A program made the translations under genes and the position numbers. 14,091 nt of DNA, from assembly GCA_937968035.1 (NCBI GenBank), contig CALBTS010000370.1, positions 1 to 14,091 on the forward strand, in the 5' to 3' direction. The DNA comes from an uncultured Methanomethylovorans sp. (GTDB taxonomy: Archaea > Halobacteriota > Methanosarcinia > Methanosarcinales > Methanosarcinaceae). Below, piece by piece: positions 6,156-13,395 of this stretch. Positions within the stretch are counted from its first letter, which is position 1. Each line of letters opens with the position of its first letter. Under the pieces are notes generated by a model, which searched no databases, was not told the origin of the DNA, and worked only from the letters and a program-made list of their open reading frames with translations.

Positions 6156-7595
6156 ATGGGTTATAGACCAAGAATCGTCGAAAGTCCTTCAGTACGTCTT
6201 ATAGAACTGAAGTCAGGTTCCACTGCCTATTTCATTGTAGCTTCGGTGGAAGTAGGTAACACCACTACCAAATGTATCCTCACAGCCACGAACCTTGAAG
6301 ACGGGAAAACACGTCTTATAAACAAGACGGTCACCATGACCCGTGATGTGAGAGCACCTAAGCCCGGAGAGGAGATATTTGGCCGGACCCTCAGCGGTGT
6401 GGAGCTTACGCGACAATCCATTGCCGAACTTGTAAGAGACACGCTTCTAAAAGCAGTGGATGCGGCAAATCTTGACATAAAGACAGACATTCATTTCGTT
6501 GTACGTTCCACAGGGGTTGTGGCAGGTTTTGATGCACCTGAGGAAGTTGGTGAGTTCATCAAGGCATTGGCTGAAGGCTGCCTCCTGGCGGGTGTGCCTC
6601 CGAATCGAATGACGCCTCCTATGTCAGTGTTCAATATGCATGAGAAGTTCCGCAAATACACCAAACTGGAAAAGGTCGTCTTTGACGGAGCAGTTGCCAG
6701 TGTCACACCTCCCAAAGGAGCTACCGGTGTGGAGATCGTGGCCAACGAAATGGAAGGAGAACTTGCAACAGCAGGCATCAAGGAAGGTGCAAAATGGGTG
6801 GATGTGGATTTCCGTAACCCTTGCATCTCCATGGACTTCGGTACCACGCTGGACGGCAGGATCATAGGACAGGAATTGCCCTATGCAAGGACCATCGGCA
6901 ACTTCTGCGGTTATGCAGGTGCTATACCGGATGCGCTTATCAAAGGCACAGGTAAGGTCGATGCCAAAAAAGGCACTGCTCTTGAGATCGCTCAGAACAT
7001 ATCCCTGGGTAAAGTTTCTCTTATGCTGAAAAGTAAACAGATAAAGGAGTACTCGGAAAAGATCCAGCAGTATATACGTATTGAGAAAGTGCCTTCAGGC
7101 TTTAAAAGATACGGGAGCGTACCAGTGAACCCTCAGGCTGCGGAGGAGATAGGTGTTGTGCTCATAGGCTGTGATGTAGGTGTAAACGGCTCAGATATGG
7201 ACAAGCTCATGGCAATCGGTGCTGAGATAAATGAGAAACACGGCCTTAACTTCCTGTTCGCTGTAATAGATGATGTAATGGCCCGTGTTGTACAGAGGCT
7301 TGTAAAAGTGGCACAGGAACATGGACTTGTTTTTGAGAACACTGCTATAGGTGTCACCGGACGTGCAGGGATCACTGGTGATAAACCAAAGCTCATCCTG
7401 AAATACCTTGAAGAGCTGGGCATCAATGGCAAAATAGATGAACACGTTGTATTTGTGGACGATGGTCTGGCAAGGGGTGCTGCTGTCATGGCGCGGTGTA
7501 TGAATTCCCTGGGAACCACATTCAATCCTCTTGGAGGCAGAAGAGGCGGGAAATGTATCCTTGCCCAGCGTGTTAAATTACAGTCAGGAAAATAA
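6156..7595 (+). CDS. Methanogenesis marker protein 14 (UPF0285 family)
   Basis: The 479-residue protein matches methanogenesis marker 14, a family found almost only in methanogens and of unproven function. Visible features are a phosphate-loop-like segment VEVGNTTTKC (31-40), which looks like the first loop of the ASKHA (sugar kinase/actin/hsp70) fold, a second one MDFGTTLDGR (226-235), and a late Gly-rich segment FVDDGLARGAAVMARC. These suggest an ATP-binding domain, perhaps an activator or chaperone, but this is inference. Length and the start (GGAG eight bases upstream) are normal. It follows thioredoxin in an apparent operon and is followed by a hairpin. Its presence identifies the host as a methanogen, as these marker proteins are thought to serve methyl-coenzyme M reductase or methyl-group metabolism. 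Confidence 0.92.
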   Translation: MGYRPRIVESPSVRLIELKSGSTAYFIVASVEVGNTTTKCILTATNLEDGKTRLINKTVTMTRDVRAPKPGEEIFGRTLSGVELTRQSIAELVRDTLLKAVDAANLDIKTDIHFVVRSTGVVAGFDAPEEVGEFIKALAEGCLLAGVPPNRMTPPMSVFNMHEKFRKYTKLEKVVFDGAVASVTPPKGATGVEIVANEMEGELATAGIKEGAKWVDVDFRNPCISMDFGTTLDGRIIGQELPYARTIGNFCGYAGAIPDALIKGTGKVDAKKGTALEIAQNISLGKVSLMLKSKQIKEYSEKIQQYIRIEKVPSGFKRYGSVPVNPQAAEEIGVVLIGCDVGVNGSDMDKLMAIGAEINEKHGLNFLFAVIDDVMARVVQRLVKVAQEHGLVFENTAIGVTGRAGITGDKPKLILKYLEELGINGKIDEHVVFVDDGLARGAAVMARCMNSLGTTFNPLGGRRGGKCILAQRVKLQSGK

Positions 7596-7601
7596 TTATC
7601 T

Positions 7602-7620
7602 GGGAAGGGATCACCTTCCC
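7602..7620 (+). terminator. Hairpin after marker protein 14
   Basis: GGGAAGG (7602-7608) and CCTTCCC (7614-7620) form a perfect 7-bp stem with a five-base loop, seven bases after the stop. No T-run follows directly, so it could end transcription or protect the 3' end of the mRNA. Confidence 0.55.
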
Positions 7621-7626
7621 TGTGAA

Positions 7627-7638
7627 CATTTATATAAT
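7627..7638 (+). promoter_or_regulatory. Promoter-like TATA box with no gene downstream on its strand
   Basis: CATTTATATAAT is a near-consensus archaeal box A. The predicted transcript would start near 7660 and run antisense to the small basic gene, with a T6 run at 7730-7735 that could end it. No credible plus-strand open frame follows. Confidence 0.35.
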
Positions 7639-7687
7639 GGCCAAAAATACCAGATGATACATACCAGATTATTCAGTTCACTTTTAG

Positions 7688-7795
7688 TCAGTAATAAGTG
7701 CCGTTCCTCTTTTCCTGTTTCATCTTCTCTTTTTTGAACTCCATCTGGTGCTTAACCATTGCTCTTTCATGTCTGTTCGGCTTTCTGTTATTCAT
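7688..7795 (-). CDS. Very basic 35-aa protein
   Basis: The frame encodes 35 residues beginning MNNRKPNRHERAMVKHQMEF and continuing with alternating Lys and Glu (KKEKMKQEKRNG) to Tyr-Tyr. It has about a dozen Lys/Arg and no Cys, and most of it should be one amphipathic helix. Such peptides may bind RNA, ribosomes or DNA, but no family is recognised. The start at 7795 has an AGGTGGT Shine-Dalgarno-like site a few bases upstream (about 7798-7804). The ATG overlaps the stop of a 12-codon reading frame (ATGA), suggesting coupled translation. A candidate structured leader with two hairpins and a TTTATATA box lies upstream. The gene was found by reading the frame, since it is below usual length limits. 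Confidence 0.55.
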   Translation of the reverse strand: MNNRKPNRHERAMVKHQMEFKKEKMKQEKRNGTYY

Positions 7796-7830
7796 ACGAC
7801 CACCTGTGAATAGTCATATTTTGCATACAT
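7792..7830 (-). CDS. Candidate 12-aa leader peptide overlapping the basic 35-aa gene
   Basis: ATG at 7830 opens a frame reading MYAKYDYSQVVV and a TGA whose last bases overlap the ATG of the 35-residue gene. GGAGAT lies eight bases upstream (minus strand, 7837-7842), the best Shine-Dalgarno site in the area. Part of that site lies in the stem and loop of a small hairpin (7835-7851), so access by ribosomes could be gated. This may be a leader peptide or chance. Confidence 0.3.
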   Translation of the reverse strand: MYAKYDYSQVVV

Positions 7831-7834
7831 GTGG

Positions 7835-7851
7835 CTATCTCCTATGGATAG
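7835..7851 (-). promoter_or_regulatory. Small hairpin holding the leader-peptide Shine-Dalgarno site
   Basis: CTATC (7835-7839) pairs with GATAG (7847-7851) around a seven-base loop. On the minus-strand RNA the GGAG of the leader peptide is split between stem and loop. Confidence 0.3.
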
Positions 7852-7863
7852 TTGAGCAGGATC

Positions 7864-7893
7864 GGAACGATGTCGAACATGCAGACACGTTCC
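7864..7893 (-). ncRNA. 10-bp bulged hairpin in the candidate leader of the small basic gene
   Basis: GGAACG (7864-7869) pairs with CGTTCC (7888-7893). After a single bulged A (7870), TGTC (7871-7874) pairs with GACA (7884-7887) around a nine-base loop. With the second hairpin at 7835-7851, it sits between a TTTATATA box and the small basic gene, so it may be part of a structured 5' leader or a free small RNA. The strand is inferred from that context. Confidence 0.35.
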
Positions 7894-7971
7894 GTGGATG
7901 AACGGATATATTGCAACTAATAATGAGCATTCTAAGGAACATTGCTTATGAATTCCATATTTATGTACATG

Positions 7972-7979
7972 TATATAAA
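7972..7979 (-). promoter_or_regulatory. TTTATATA box (minus strand), possibly also the polX terminator
   Basis: The minus strand reads TTTTTTATATAC. The T6 run (7977-7982), 25 bases after the polymerase X stop, can end that gene. The TTTATATA it contains is a consensus archaeal box A that could start a transcript near 7950 leading into the small basic gene. The box also forms one arm of a 20-base near-palindrome (7960-7979). Confidence 0.4.
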
Positions 7980-8006
7980 AAAGCTGTTATTATCCTTCAT
8001 TCCCTC

Positions 8007-9731
8007 CTAGGGAGTGCCTAAGAGCTTGCAGAGTTCTTTTAGATCTAAGGTGTTCACTACATCTGCGGGTTTGACCCAGGCTCTTCTTGCAGTGCCAACT
8101 CCATATCTTATGTTGGCAAACTGATCGGGCGAATGGGCATCTGTATTGATGGCAAGTTTTATTCCCATATCCATGGCCATCATTGCATAATTGTCATTAA
8201 GGTCAAGTCTCTGGGGAGAGGAATTGATTTCCAGGACTTTTCCGAATTCAAGAGCCGTGTCCATGATCTTTTCCATATCCATCTCAAAGGGCAGCCTCTT
8301 TCCGAATTTTCGGCCGGTGGGGTGCGCAAGGATATGTACATGCTCATTCTCCAGTGCAGCTACTATCCTCTTTGTCATGGTATTACTATCCTGTTCGACA
8401 GCACCATGCACAGCAACTACAACAATGTCAAGCTGTTCCAGCAAATCATCACTGTAGTCAAGTGTTCCATTGGGAAGTATATCGCATTCTGTACCTGAAA
8501 GTACACGTATGCCTTCAATGCTTTCGTTAAGTTCCTCTACTTCTTTGATGTGCTCCAGCAACCTCTTTTCCGAAAGGCCGTTTGCGATCTTAGAAGATCC
8601 GGAGTGGTCAGTGACAGCTATATATTCATATCCAAGAGCCCTTGCTGCAAGTGCCATTTCCTCCATTGTGTTCTTACCGTCACTCCAGTTGGAATGTACG
8701 TGAAGATCACCTTTGATGTCACCGATCTCTAAAAGCCGAGGGATCTTCCTTTCCATTGCCGCTTCTATTTCTCCCCTGTCCTCACGCAGTTCAGGTGGAA
8801 TGAACTGAAGTCCGAGCATCTCATATTGTTGCTCTTCCGCAGAGAAAGGTATTTGCTCTCCAGTTTCAGCGTTCTTTAATCCATATTCACTGAGGTGCAA
8901 GCCCTTTGCAAGGGCTATCTTGCGCAATTTTACGTTATGGTCCTTCGAACCTGTGAAATGCTGAAGCAGGGAACCGAATGCATCGTCTTTTACGATCCTC
9001 AGGTCTACCTGGATGTTTCCCTGGTATATCACCGAACCCTTGGTATTTCCCTTCTCCAGGACCTCCTGCACGTTGTCTATAAGGGTAAAGGCTTCTATGG
9101 CCTTTTCCGGTTCATCTGAGCGGGCTATCAGGTCGATATCTCCTACGGTTTCTTTGCATCGCCTTATGCTGCCCGCTATCCTGACCTCTCTGACCAATTC
9201 CCCATCAACGAGCTTTCTGGATATTTCTTCGGCTACAGGCAATGCCACACCCAGAGGGAACCTTCCGATGTTACCTTCTGCAAGCTGGCGTTTAGCTGCA
9301 ATTAGTATATTCTCCTCCATTTTCGCGCCCATTCCCGGGATCCTGCGTATCCTGTGTTCCTCTGCAGCCTTGAGCAATCCTTTCAGGTCTTTAACGCCTA
9401 GTTTTGTGTACAGCAGATGTGCGGTCTTGGGGCCAATTCCTTGCACAGCAGTGATCTCTTCTATTTCTTCCGGTATCGTGTGCCTGATCTCTTCATAGGC
9501 CCTGAATGACCCCGTATCAAGCATTTCCTTTATTTTTGCCTCTATTGCCTCTCCAACACCGGGAATATTGGCAAGTTCATCTTTTTTGCGCAGGACATTT
9601 ATATCCTCTTCCAGCTCCTCAATATGCCGCGCAGCTTTCTGGTATGCTTTTATCTTGAAAACGTTCTCCCCTTTGAACTCCAGCATCTCTGCCATTTCAT
9701 ACAGGTGCTTTGCAACTTCAGCGTTATCCAT
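8007..9731 (-). CDS. polX: DNA polymerase/3'-5' exonuclease X (PolX family with PHP domain)
   Basis: This is the bacterial/archaeal PolX architecture. The N-terminus (about 1-150) has helix-hairpin-helix repeats (NIPGVGEAI, AVQGIGPKTA, RIPGMGAKM). A nucleotidyltransferase palm follows, with GSIRR at 187-191, the catalytic pair Asp198 and Asp200 (GDIDL) and the third Asp243 (IQVDLRI). A C-terminal PHP phosphoesterase domain begins near 341, with metal ligands in GDLHVHSNWSDG, AVTDHS, GTECDI, VAVHGA, LAHPTG and NTDAHS. These enzymes fill gaps in base excision repair and trim 3' ends. I chose ATG 9731 because relatives start near M(D/E)NxEVA; ATG 9734 and a GTG at 9758 are also in frame. Neither has a clear Shine-Dalgarno site. 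It follows the DUF166 gene by 33 bases (or six, from the GTG) and is probably co-transcribed. Confidence 0.93.
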   Translation of the reverse strand: MDNAEVAKHLYEMAEMLEFKGENVFKIKAYQKAARHIEELEEDINVLRKKDELANIPGVGEAIEAKIKEMLDTGSFRAYEEIRHTIPEEIEEITAVQGIGPKTAHLLYTKLGVKDLKGLLKAAEEHRIRRIPGMGAKMEENILIAAKRQLAEGNIGRFPLGVALPVAEEISRKLVDGELVREVRIAGSIRRCKETVGDIDLIARSDEPEKAIEAFTLIDNVQEVLEKGNTKGSVIYQGNIQVDLRIVKDDAFGSLLQHFTGSKDHNVKLRKIALAKGLHLSEYGLKNAETGEQIPFSAEEQQYEMLGLQFIPPELREDRGEIEAAMERKIPRLLEIGDIKGDLHVHSNWSDGKNTMEEMALAARALGYEYIAVTDHSGSSKIANGLSEKRLLEHIKEVEELNESIEGIRVLSGTECDILPNGTLDYSDDLLEQLDIVVVAVHGAVEQDSNTMTKRIVAALENEHVHILAHPTGRKFGKRLPFEMDMEKIMDTALEFGKVLEINSSPQRLDLNDNYAMMAMDMGIKLAINTDAHSPDQFANIRYGVGTARRAWVKPADVVNTLDLKELCKLLGTP

Positions 9732-9764
9732 CATTGATATATAATGAGGGAGTTGCACAAAAAT

Positions 9765-10442
9765 CTAATGTTCTTTTTCCAGGTCGGCCTTTTCAATGGC
9801 CCTGGCAACAGCATCCTTATGCAGTTGTGCAGATTCATGGATACCGCCTTTGTTTCCTCTTACGGCACGGCATGGGTATTGCTGTATCAGCAGTCCGGCT
9901 TTAGCAGGTGCATCTACTATAGACGTCCCCTTCAGTCCCTCTGCCATGTGCCAGGTGCTGCCGCAGGGTGCTCCACGGATAACTTTAACTTTATCCACTT
10001 TTCCTTCACGAACAATGATCTCAAGGAGAGGACGTGACAGTTTTTCAGTGAATTCACATATAGCGGGATCTGCGCTGAGAGTGCAGCAGATATCCTCCAC
10101 TTCTATGTACATGCCATATTCTTGTGCGATCTGCTCAAGTTCCTGCACAGGCGCTTTTGATGCACCTCCGGGTACGATTAGGCTGCCGACTCCGTGTCTG
10201 CCGGCAAGCCTGGCTATGGCAGGCGTGAGGTCCGGGTGCAGGGAATATGTTACCAGGATCTCTGCGTTGAACACTTTTTCATCCAGGTGCAGCTCCTCAA
10301 GGAATTCATCCGGCTCATCTATGAACTCCGGGAGATGTTCGGGAACCCCGGCAGAGATAACTCTCAGATCGGTTTTGCCAAGTATGGTATCTATCAGCCT
10401 TTTACCATACTTGCCTCTTGTGATCACACCAATGTTCGTCAT
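9765..10442 (-). CDS. DUF166 family protein (archaeal, function unknown)
   Basis: The protein (225 residues from ATG 10442, 227 from ATG 10448) matches the archaeal DUF166/COG1810 family as I remember it. It begins with a beta strand and Gly/Lys turn (NIGVITRGKYGKR), and has LVTYSLHPDL in the middle. Conserved-looking Cys lie in EDICCTL, GAPCGSTWHMAEGL and QYPCRAVRG. Five Cys in a 225-residue cytoplasmic protein, several in motif context, suggest a metal or Fe-S site, or redox chemistry (inference). ATG 10442 is preferred because GAGGA lies eight bases upstream, while for ATG 10448 it would be only two bases away. It is divergent from the cation ATPase and leads directly into polX. I do not infer a repair function from that pairing alone. 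Confidence 0.8.
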   Translation of the reverse strand: MTNIGVITRGKYGKRLIDTILGKTDLRVISAGVPEHLPEFIDEPDEFLEELHLDEKVFNAEILVTYSLHPDLTPAIARLAGRHGVGSLIVPGGASKAPVQELEQIAQEYGMYIEVEDICCTLSADPAICEFTEKLSRPLLEIIVREGKVDKVKVIRGAPCGSTWHMAEGLKGTSIVDAPAKAGLLIQQYPCRAVRGNKGGIHESAQLHKDAVARAIEKADLEKEH

Positions 10443-10471
10443 GTACATTTTCCTCGAACAGGAAAGGTATT

Positions 10472-10481
10472 GTATATAATA
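10472..10481 (-). promoter_or_regulatory. TATA box for DUF166-polX
   Basis: TATTATATAC on the minus strand, centred near 10476, predicts transcription from about 10450, just ahead of the DUF166 start. It lies about eight bases from the oppositely directed box of the ATPase gene. Confidence 0.5.
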
Positions 10482-10488
10482 TCAAGTA

Positions 10489-10499
10489 AATTATTTATC
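10489..10499 (+). promoter_or_regulatory. TATA box for the cation ATPase
   Basis: AATTATTTATC, centred near 10495, predicts a start near 10521, which is two bases before ATG 10523. It supports that ATG as a leaderless start over the upstream TTG at 10502. Confidence 0.5.
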
Positions 10500-10522
10500 T
10501 TTTGGACGGGCTCTTTGTTTTT

Positions 10523-13168
10523 ATGGGAGAAGAAAAATGGTGTGGCATTCCAGCTGAGGATGTCTTTTCATTGTTTGGAAGCGACCAGGATGGCCTGAGC
10601 AACGAGGAAGCCAGTATAAGGCTTGCAAGAGATGGATATAATGAGGTATCGGCCAGGAAAGAGCATGGGCCTGTTTATCGTTTTCTGAAGCAGTTCGCCA
10701 GTCCTCTTATCTATCTGCTGCTGATAGCTGCGTTCATCACTCTGTTCCTTGGGAAATATGCAGATGCAGTGGTCATTGCATTGGTGGTACTGGCAAATGC
10801 CATCATCGGTTTCATACAGGAAGGTAAGGCGCAGAACGCTCTGGAATCACTATCTAAGTTACTGGTACCTGAAGCGCGGGTATTAAGAGATGGTGTCAGT
10901 ATGGTGCTGCCAAGCAGGGAGCTTGTAGTAGGCGATGTGGTGCTGCTGGAATCCGGGGACAGGGTGCCTGCAGACCTGCGCCTGTTCTATGTGAAGAACC
11001 TGAGGGCAGATGAATCGATACTCACAGGGGAATCCGTACCCGTGGAAAAGAAAATTGCCACCATTACCACTGGCTGTGTCTCTTTCGGGGACCAGAAGAA
11101 CATATCTTTTGCGGGAACTCTCATTTCCCAGGGTCAGGCAAGGGGTATCGTTGTGGCAACGGGTAATGACACACAGATAGGCAGGATATCCGAATTCATC
11201 AGGGAAAGCAAGGAGATCTCTACCCCCCTGCTGCGTAAGATGGCACGGCTCAGCGTCATCCTCTCTGTTGTCATCGTAGTTATTGCAGCACTTACCTTTG
11301 CTGTGGGTCTTTTGCAAGGATATGATACCGTAGAGGTATTCATGGCTTCAGTAAGCCTTGCAGTTGCTGCTATTCCCGAAGGGCTGCCTGCAGTCATTAC
11401 CATCACCATGGCTATAGGTGTCAACAGGATGGCTGCAAGGAACACCATCATCCGTACGGTACCTGCGGTGGAAACCCTGGGAAGTGCCACTGTGATCTGT
11501 ACTGACAAGACCGGTACTCTCACCAGGAACCAGATGACAGTGACACAGGTGTACGCAGCAGGCAAGACCTACACTGTAACAGGTGCGGGTTATTCACCTG
11601 AAGGTGACTTTCTTCTTGACGGGTCCAAGGTCGATCCGCTTCAGGATAAAGCTCTTGTGGAAACCCTTAAGGCGGGTGTGCTCTGCAATGACGCTTCTTT
11701 CAAAGGGACAAATAGCATAGATGGTGACCCTACGGAAGGCGCCCTCCTCGTATCTGGCCTTAAGGCCGGTAAGTTCTATCTCCCCCGCAAGGACGTGGTC
11801 CCCTTTGAGCCGGAACAAAGGTTCATGGCCACACTGCATGAAAAGGAAGATGGCTCACGGATGATCTATGTAAAAGGTTCCCCTGAAACGGTCCTTGACA
11901 TGTGCGTCTCACAGTTCGATGGTAATGAACTAGTTCCTGTAGATACGGAAGGTATTATGCAGGCTGCCGAGCAGATGGCCTCAGAGGCTTTGAGGGTCCT
12001 TGCAATGGCATACAGGGATGTTCCTAAGGATGTAGCGGGCATTGAAGCAGAGGATATTGGGGACCTTGTATTTGTGGGACTGCAAGGTATGATGGACCCA
12101 CCAAGGGATGATGTGATGGAGGCCATAGCAAAATGCAAAACAGCAGGCATTCGGGTAATAATGATCACAGGGGACCATCTGAAAACTGCCTATGCCATTG
12201 CAACGAAAATAGGGATAGAATCCGCAGATGCTCTGTCAGGAGGCGATATGGAGAAAATGTCAGATGAGCATCTGAGCGAAAAACTGGGTTCTGTCTCTGT
12301 GTTTGCACGCACCTCTCCTGAGGATAAGTTAAGAATAGTGAAGTTGCTGCAGAAAAAAGGAGAGGTTGTGGCTGTGACAGGGGACGGAATCAATGATGCT
12401 CCTGCCCTTAAAACAGCGGATATCGGCGTAGCCATGGGCCTAACAGGCACAGAGGTGGCAAAAGAGGCTTCGGACATGGTGCTGGCAGATGACCACTTCT
12501 CTTCCATTGTAGCGGCTATCGAAGAAGGACGGGATGTCTACAGCAAGATCCAGAAGATCATATTATGGACACTGCCCACGAACGGCGGACAGGGACTATC
12601 CATAGTGCTTGCAGTTTTATTGGGGATCACATTGCCCCTGGTGCCTTTGCAGATCCTATGGCTCAATACGGTGACAGCTATCGGACTTGGTGTTCCCATC
12701 ACTATGGAGCCAAAGGAAAGGGGCATACTGAAAAGACCGCCAAGGCCGCCAAAGGAATCCATTCTTGTTCCTCTGATCAAGAGAAGGATAGTGTTCGTAT
12801 CCCTGCTGATAGTTGCAGGGGCTTATCTTACATTCTTCCTGAAAATGGGGAGGGATGGGGACCTTACTGCAGCCCGCACGGTTGCTTTGAACACGATAGT
12901 GTTCTTCCAGATCTTCTATCTGTTCAATTCCAAGTCCATGTATGAGTATGTCTACAAAGATCTGCTGTCTAACAAGTACATGCTGCTGGGCATTGGTATA
13001 GTTGTGTTGCTCCAGTTGCTGATAACTTATAATGGCGCTTTGAACTCTGTCTTTTCCACAGCACCTCTTCGTGTTGTGGATTGGCTGATGATCATAGTGG
13101 TTTCCAGTACAGTGTTCTTCCTCATAGAGCTTGAAAAATATCTGTACAAGAAGCACTATATCTCATAA
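10523..13168 (+). CDS. P2-like cation-translocating P-type ATPase
   Basis: The protein is 881 residues from ATG 10523; a TTG at 10502 would add seven. All P-type landmarks are present: cation-ATPase N-terminal domain (LSNEEASIRLARDGYNEV), actuator loop TGES (168-171), M4 PEGLPA with Glu286, phosphorylated Asp328 in DKTGTLT, and hinge TGDGINDAP with Asp621. Ten membrane segments fit the P2 pattern. Compared with Ca2+ pumps of the SERCA type, M5 reads TNGGQG (Asn687 kept, Gln690 at the Glu771 position). M6 reads LNTVTAI (Asn715 and Thr718 kept, Ala719 where SERCA has Asp800). The ion is therefore uncertain, and Ca2+ should not be assumed. It stands alone, divergent from DUF166, with T-rich sequence after the stop. 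Confidence 0.92.
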   Translation: MGEEKWCGIPAEDVFSLFGSDQDGLSNEEASIRLARDGYNEVSARKEHGPVYRFLKQFASPLIYLLLIAAFITLFLGKYADAVVIALVVLANAIIGFIQEGKAQNALESLSKLLVPEARVLRDGVSMVLPSRELVVGDVVLLESGDRVPADLRLFYVKNLRADESILTGESVPVEKKIATITTGCVSFGDQKNISFAGTLISQGQARGIVVATGNDTQIGRISEFIRESKEISTPLLRKMARLSVILSVVIVVIAALTFAVGLLQGYDTVEVFMASVSLAVAAIPEGLPAVITITMAIGVNRMAARNTIIRTVPAVETLGSATVICTDKTGTLTRNQMTVTQVYAAGKTYTVTGAGYSPEGDFLLDGSKVDPLQDKALVETLKAGVLCNDASFKGTNSIDGDPTEGALLVSGLKAGKFYLPRKDVVPFEPEQRFMATLHEKEDGSRMIYVKGSPETVLDMCVSQFDGNELVPVDTEGIMQAAEQMASEALRVLAMAYRDVPKDVAGIEAEDIGDLVFVGLQGMMDPPRDDVMEAIAKCKTAGIRVIMITGDHLKTAYAIATKIGIESADALSGGDMEKMSDEHLSEKLGSVSVFARTSPEDKLRIVKLLQKKGEVVAVTGDGINDAPALKTADIGVAMGLTGTEVAKEASDMVLADDHFSSIVAAIEEGRDVYSKIQKIILWTLPTNGGQGLSIVLAVLLGITLPLVPLQILWLNTVTAIGLGVPITMEPKERGILKRPPRPPKESILVPLIKRRIVFVSLLIVAGAYLTFFLKMGRDGDLTAARTVALNTIVFFQIFYLFNSKSMYEYVYKDLLSNKYMLLGIGIVVLLQLLITYNGALNSVFSTAPLRVVDWLMIIVVSSTVFFLIELEKYLYKKHYIS

Positions 13169-13185
13169 AGGGTAACCGATATATT

Positions 13186-13210
13186 CATATATTTTTTATT
13201 TATATTTTTA
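13186..13210 (+). terminator. T-rich tract after the ATPase, overlapping the next promoter
   Basis: Runs TTTTTT and TTTTTA interrupted by TATA-like steps lie 20-40 bases after the ATPase stop. They can end that transcript and also supply the TATA element (near 13186-13194) for the 42-residue gene. Confidence 0.4.
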
Positions 13211-13222
13211 AGTGGTGAAATA

Positions 13223-13351
13223 ATGGCCGAGATCAACCAGTCCATGGTGTATTTCAAATGCAGCTCATGTGATCATGTCTTTGAGTCAGACCCTGAATTC
13301 TTCGAGGTAACCTGTCCACAGTGCGGAAGCGGGAATACTTATCGTATCTGA
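13223..13351 (+). CDS. 42-aa zinc-ribbon protein
   Basis: The frame encodes 42 residues beginning MAEINQSMVYFKCSSCDHVF. Two pairs, CSSC (13-16) and CPQC (31-34), separated by 14 residues, with Gly-Ser-Gly-Asn after the second, are typical of a small rubredoxin-like or zinc-ribbon fold binding one Zn. The start has GGTGA at 13214-13218, four bases upstream. The gene lies between the ATPase and thymidylate kinase in the same direction, 44 bases before the kinase. Proteins of this kind in archaea often act as adaptors for transcription or nucleic-acid enzymes, but no partner can be named from the sequence. Confidence 0.75.
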   Translation: MAEINQSMVYFKCSSCDHVFESDPEFFEVTCPQCGSGNTYRI

Positions 13352-13356
13352 GCGGT

Positions 13357-13369
13357 TATGTATTAATAA
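13357..13369 (+). promoter_or_regulatory. TATA-like box for thymidylate kinase
   Basis: An AT-rich box (TATGTATTAATAA), centred near 13365, lies about 31 bases before ATG 13396. No Shine-Dalgarno site is present, which fits a transcript with a leader of only a few bases. Confidence 0.4.
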
Positions 13370-13395
13370 GTCCTGTCTTTATTGATACTCATTGA

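Noticed and set aside
7640..7680. C/D-box guide RNA resembling AGATGATA with a later CTGA
   Set aside because: The C box does not match the consensus and I find no properly spaced D box.
7531..7901. Plus-strand open frames (7531-7737 and 7698-7901)
   Set aside because: One overlaps the end of marker 14 and the hairpin, the other crosses the small basic gene and the candidate leader. Neither has a start signal or family resemblance.
9796..10479. Plus-strand open frame of 227 residues opposite DUF166
   Set aside because: It lies wholly antisense to a recognised family, has a Ser/Cys/Pro-rich composition typical of reverse-strand reading, and runs through the divergent promoter.
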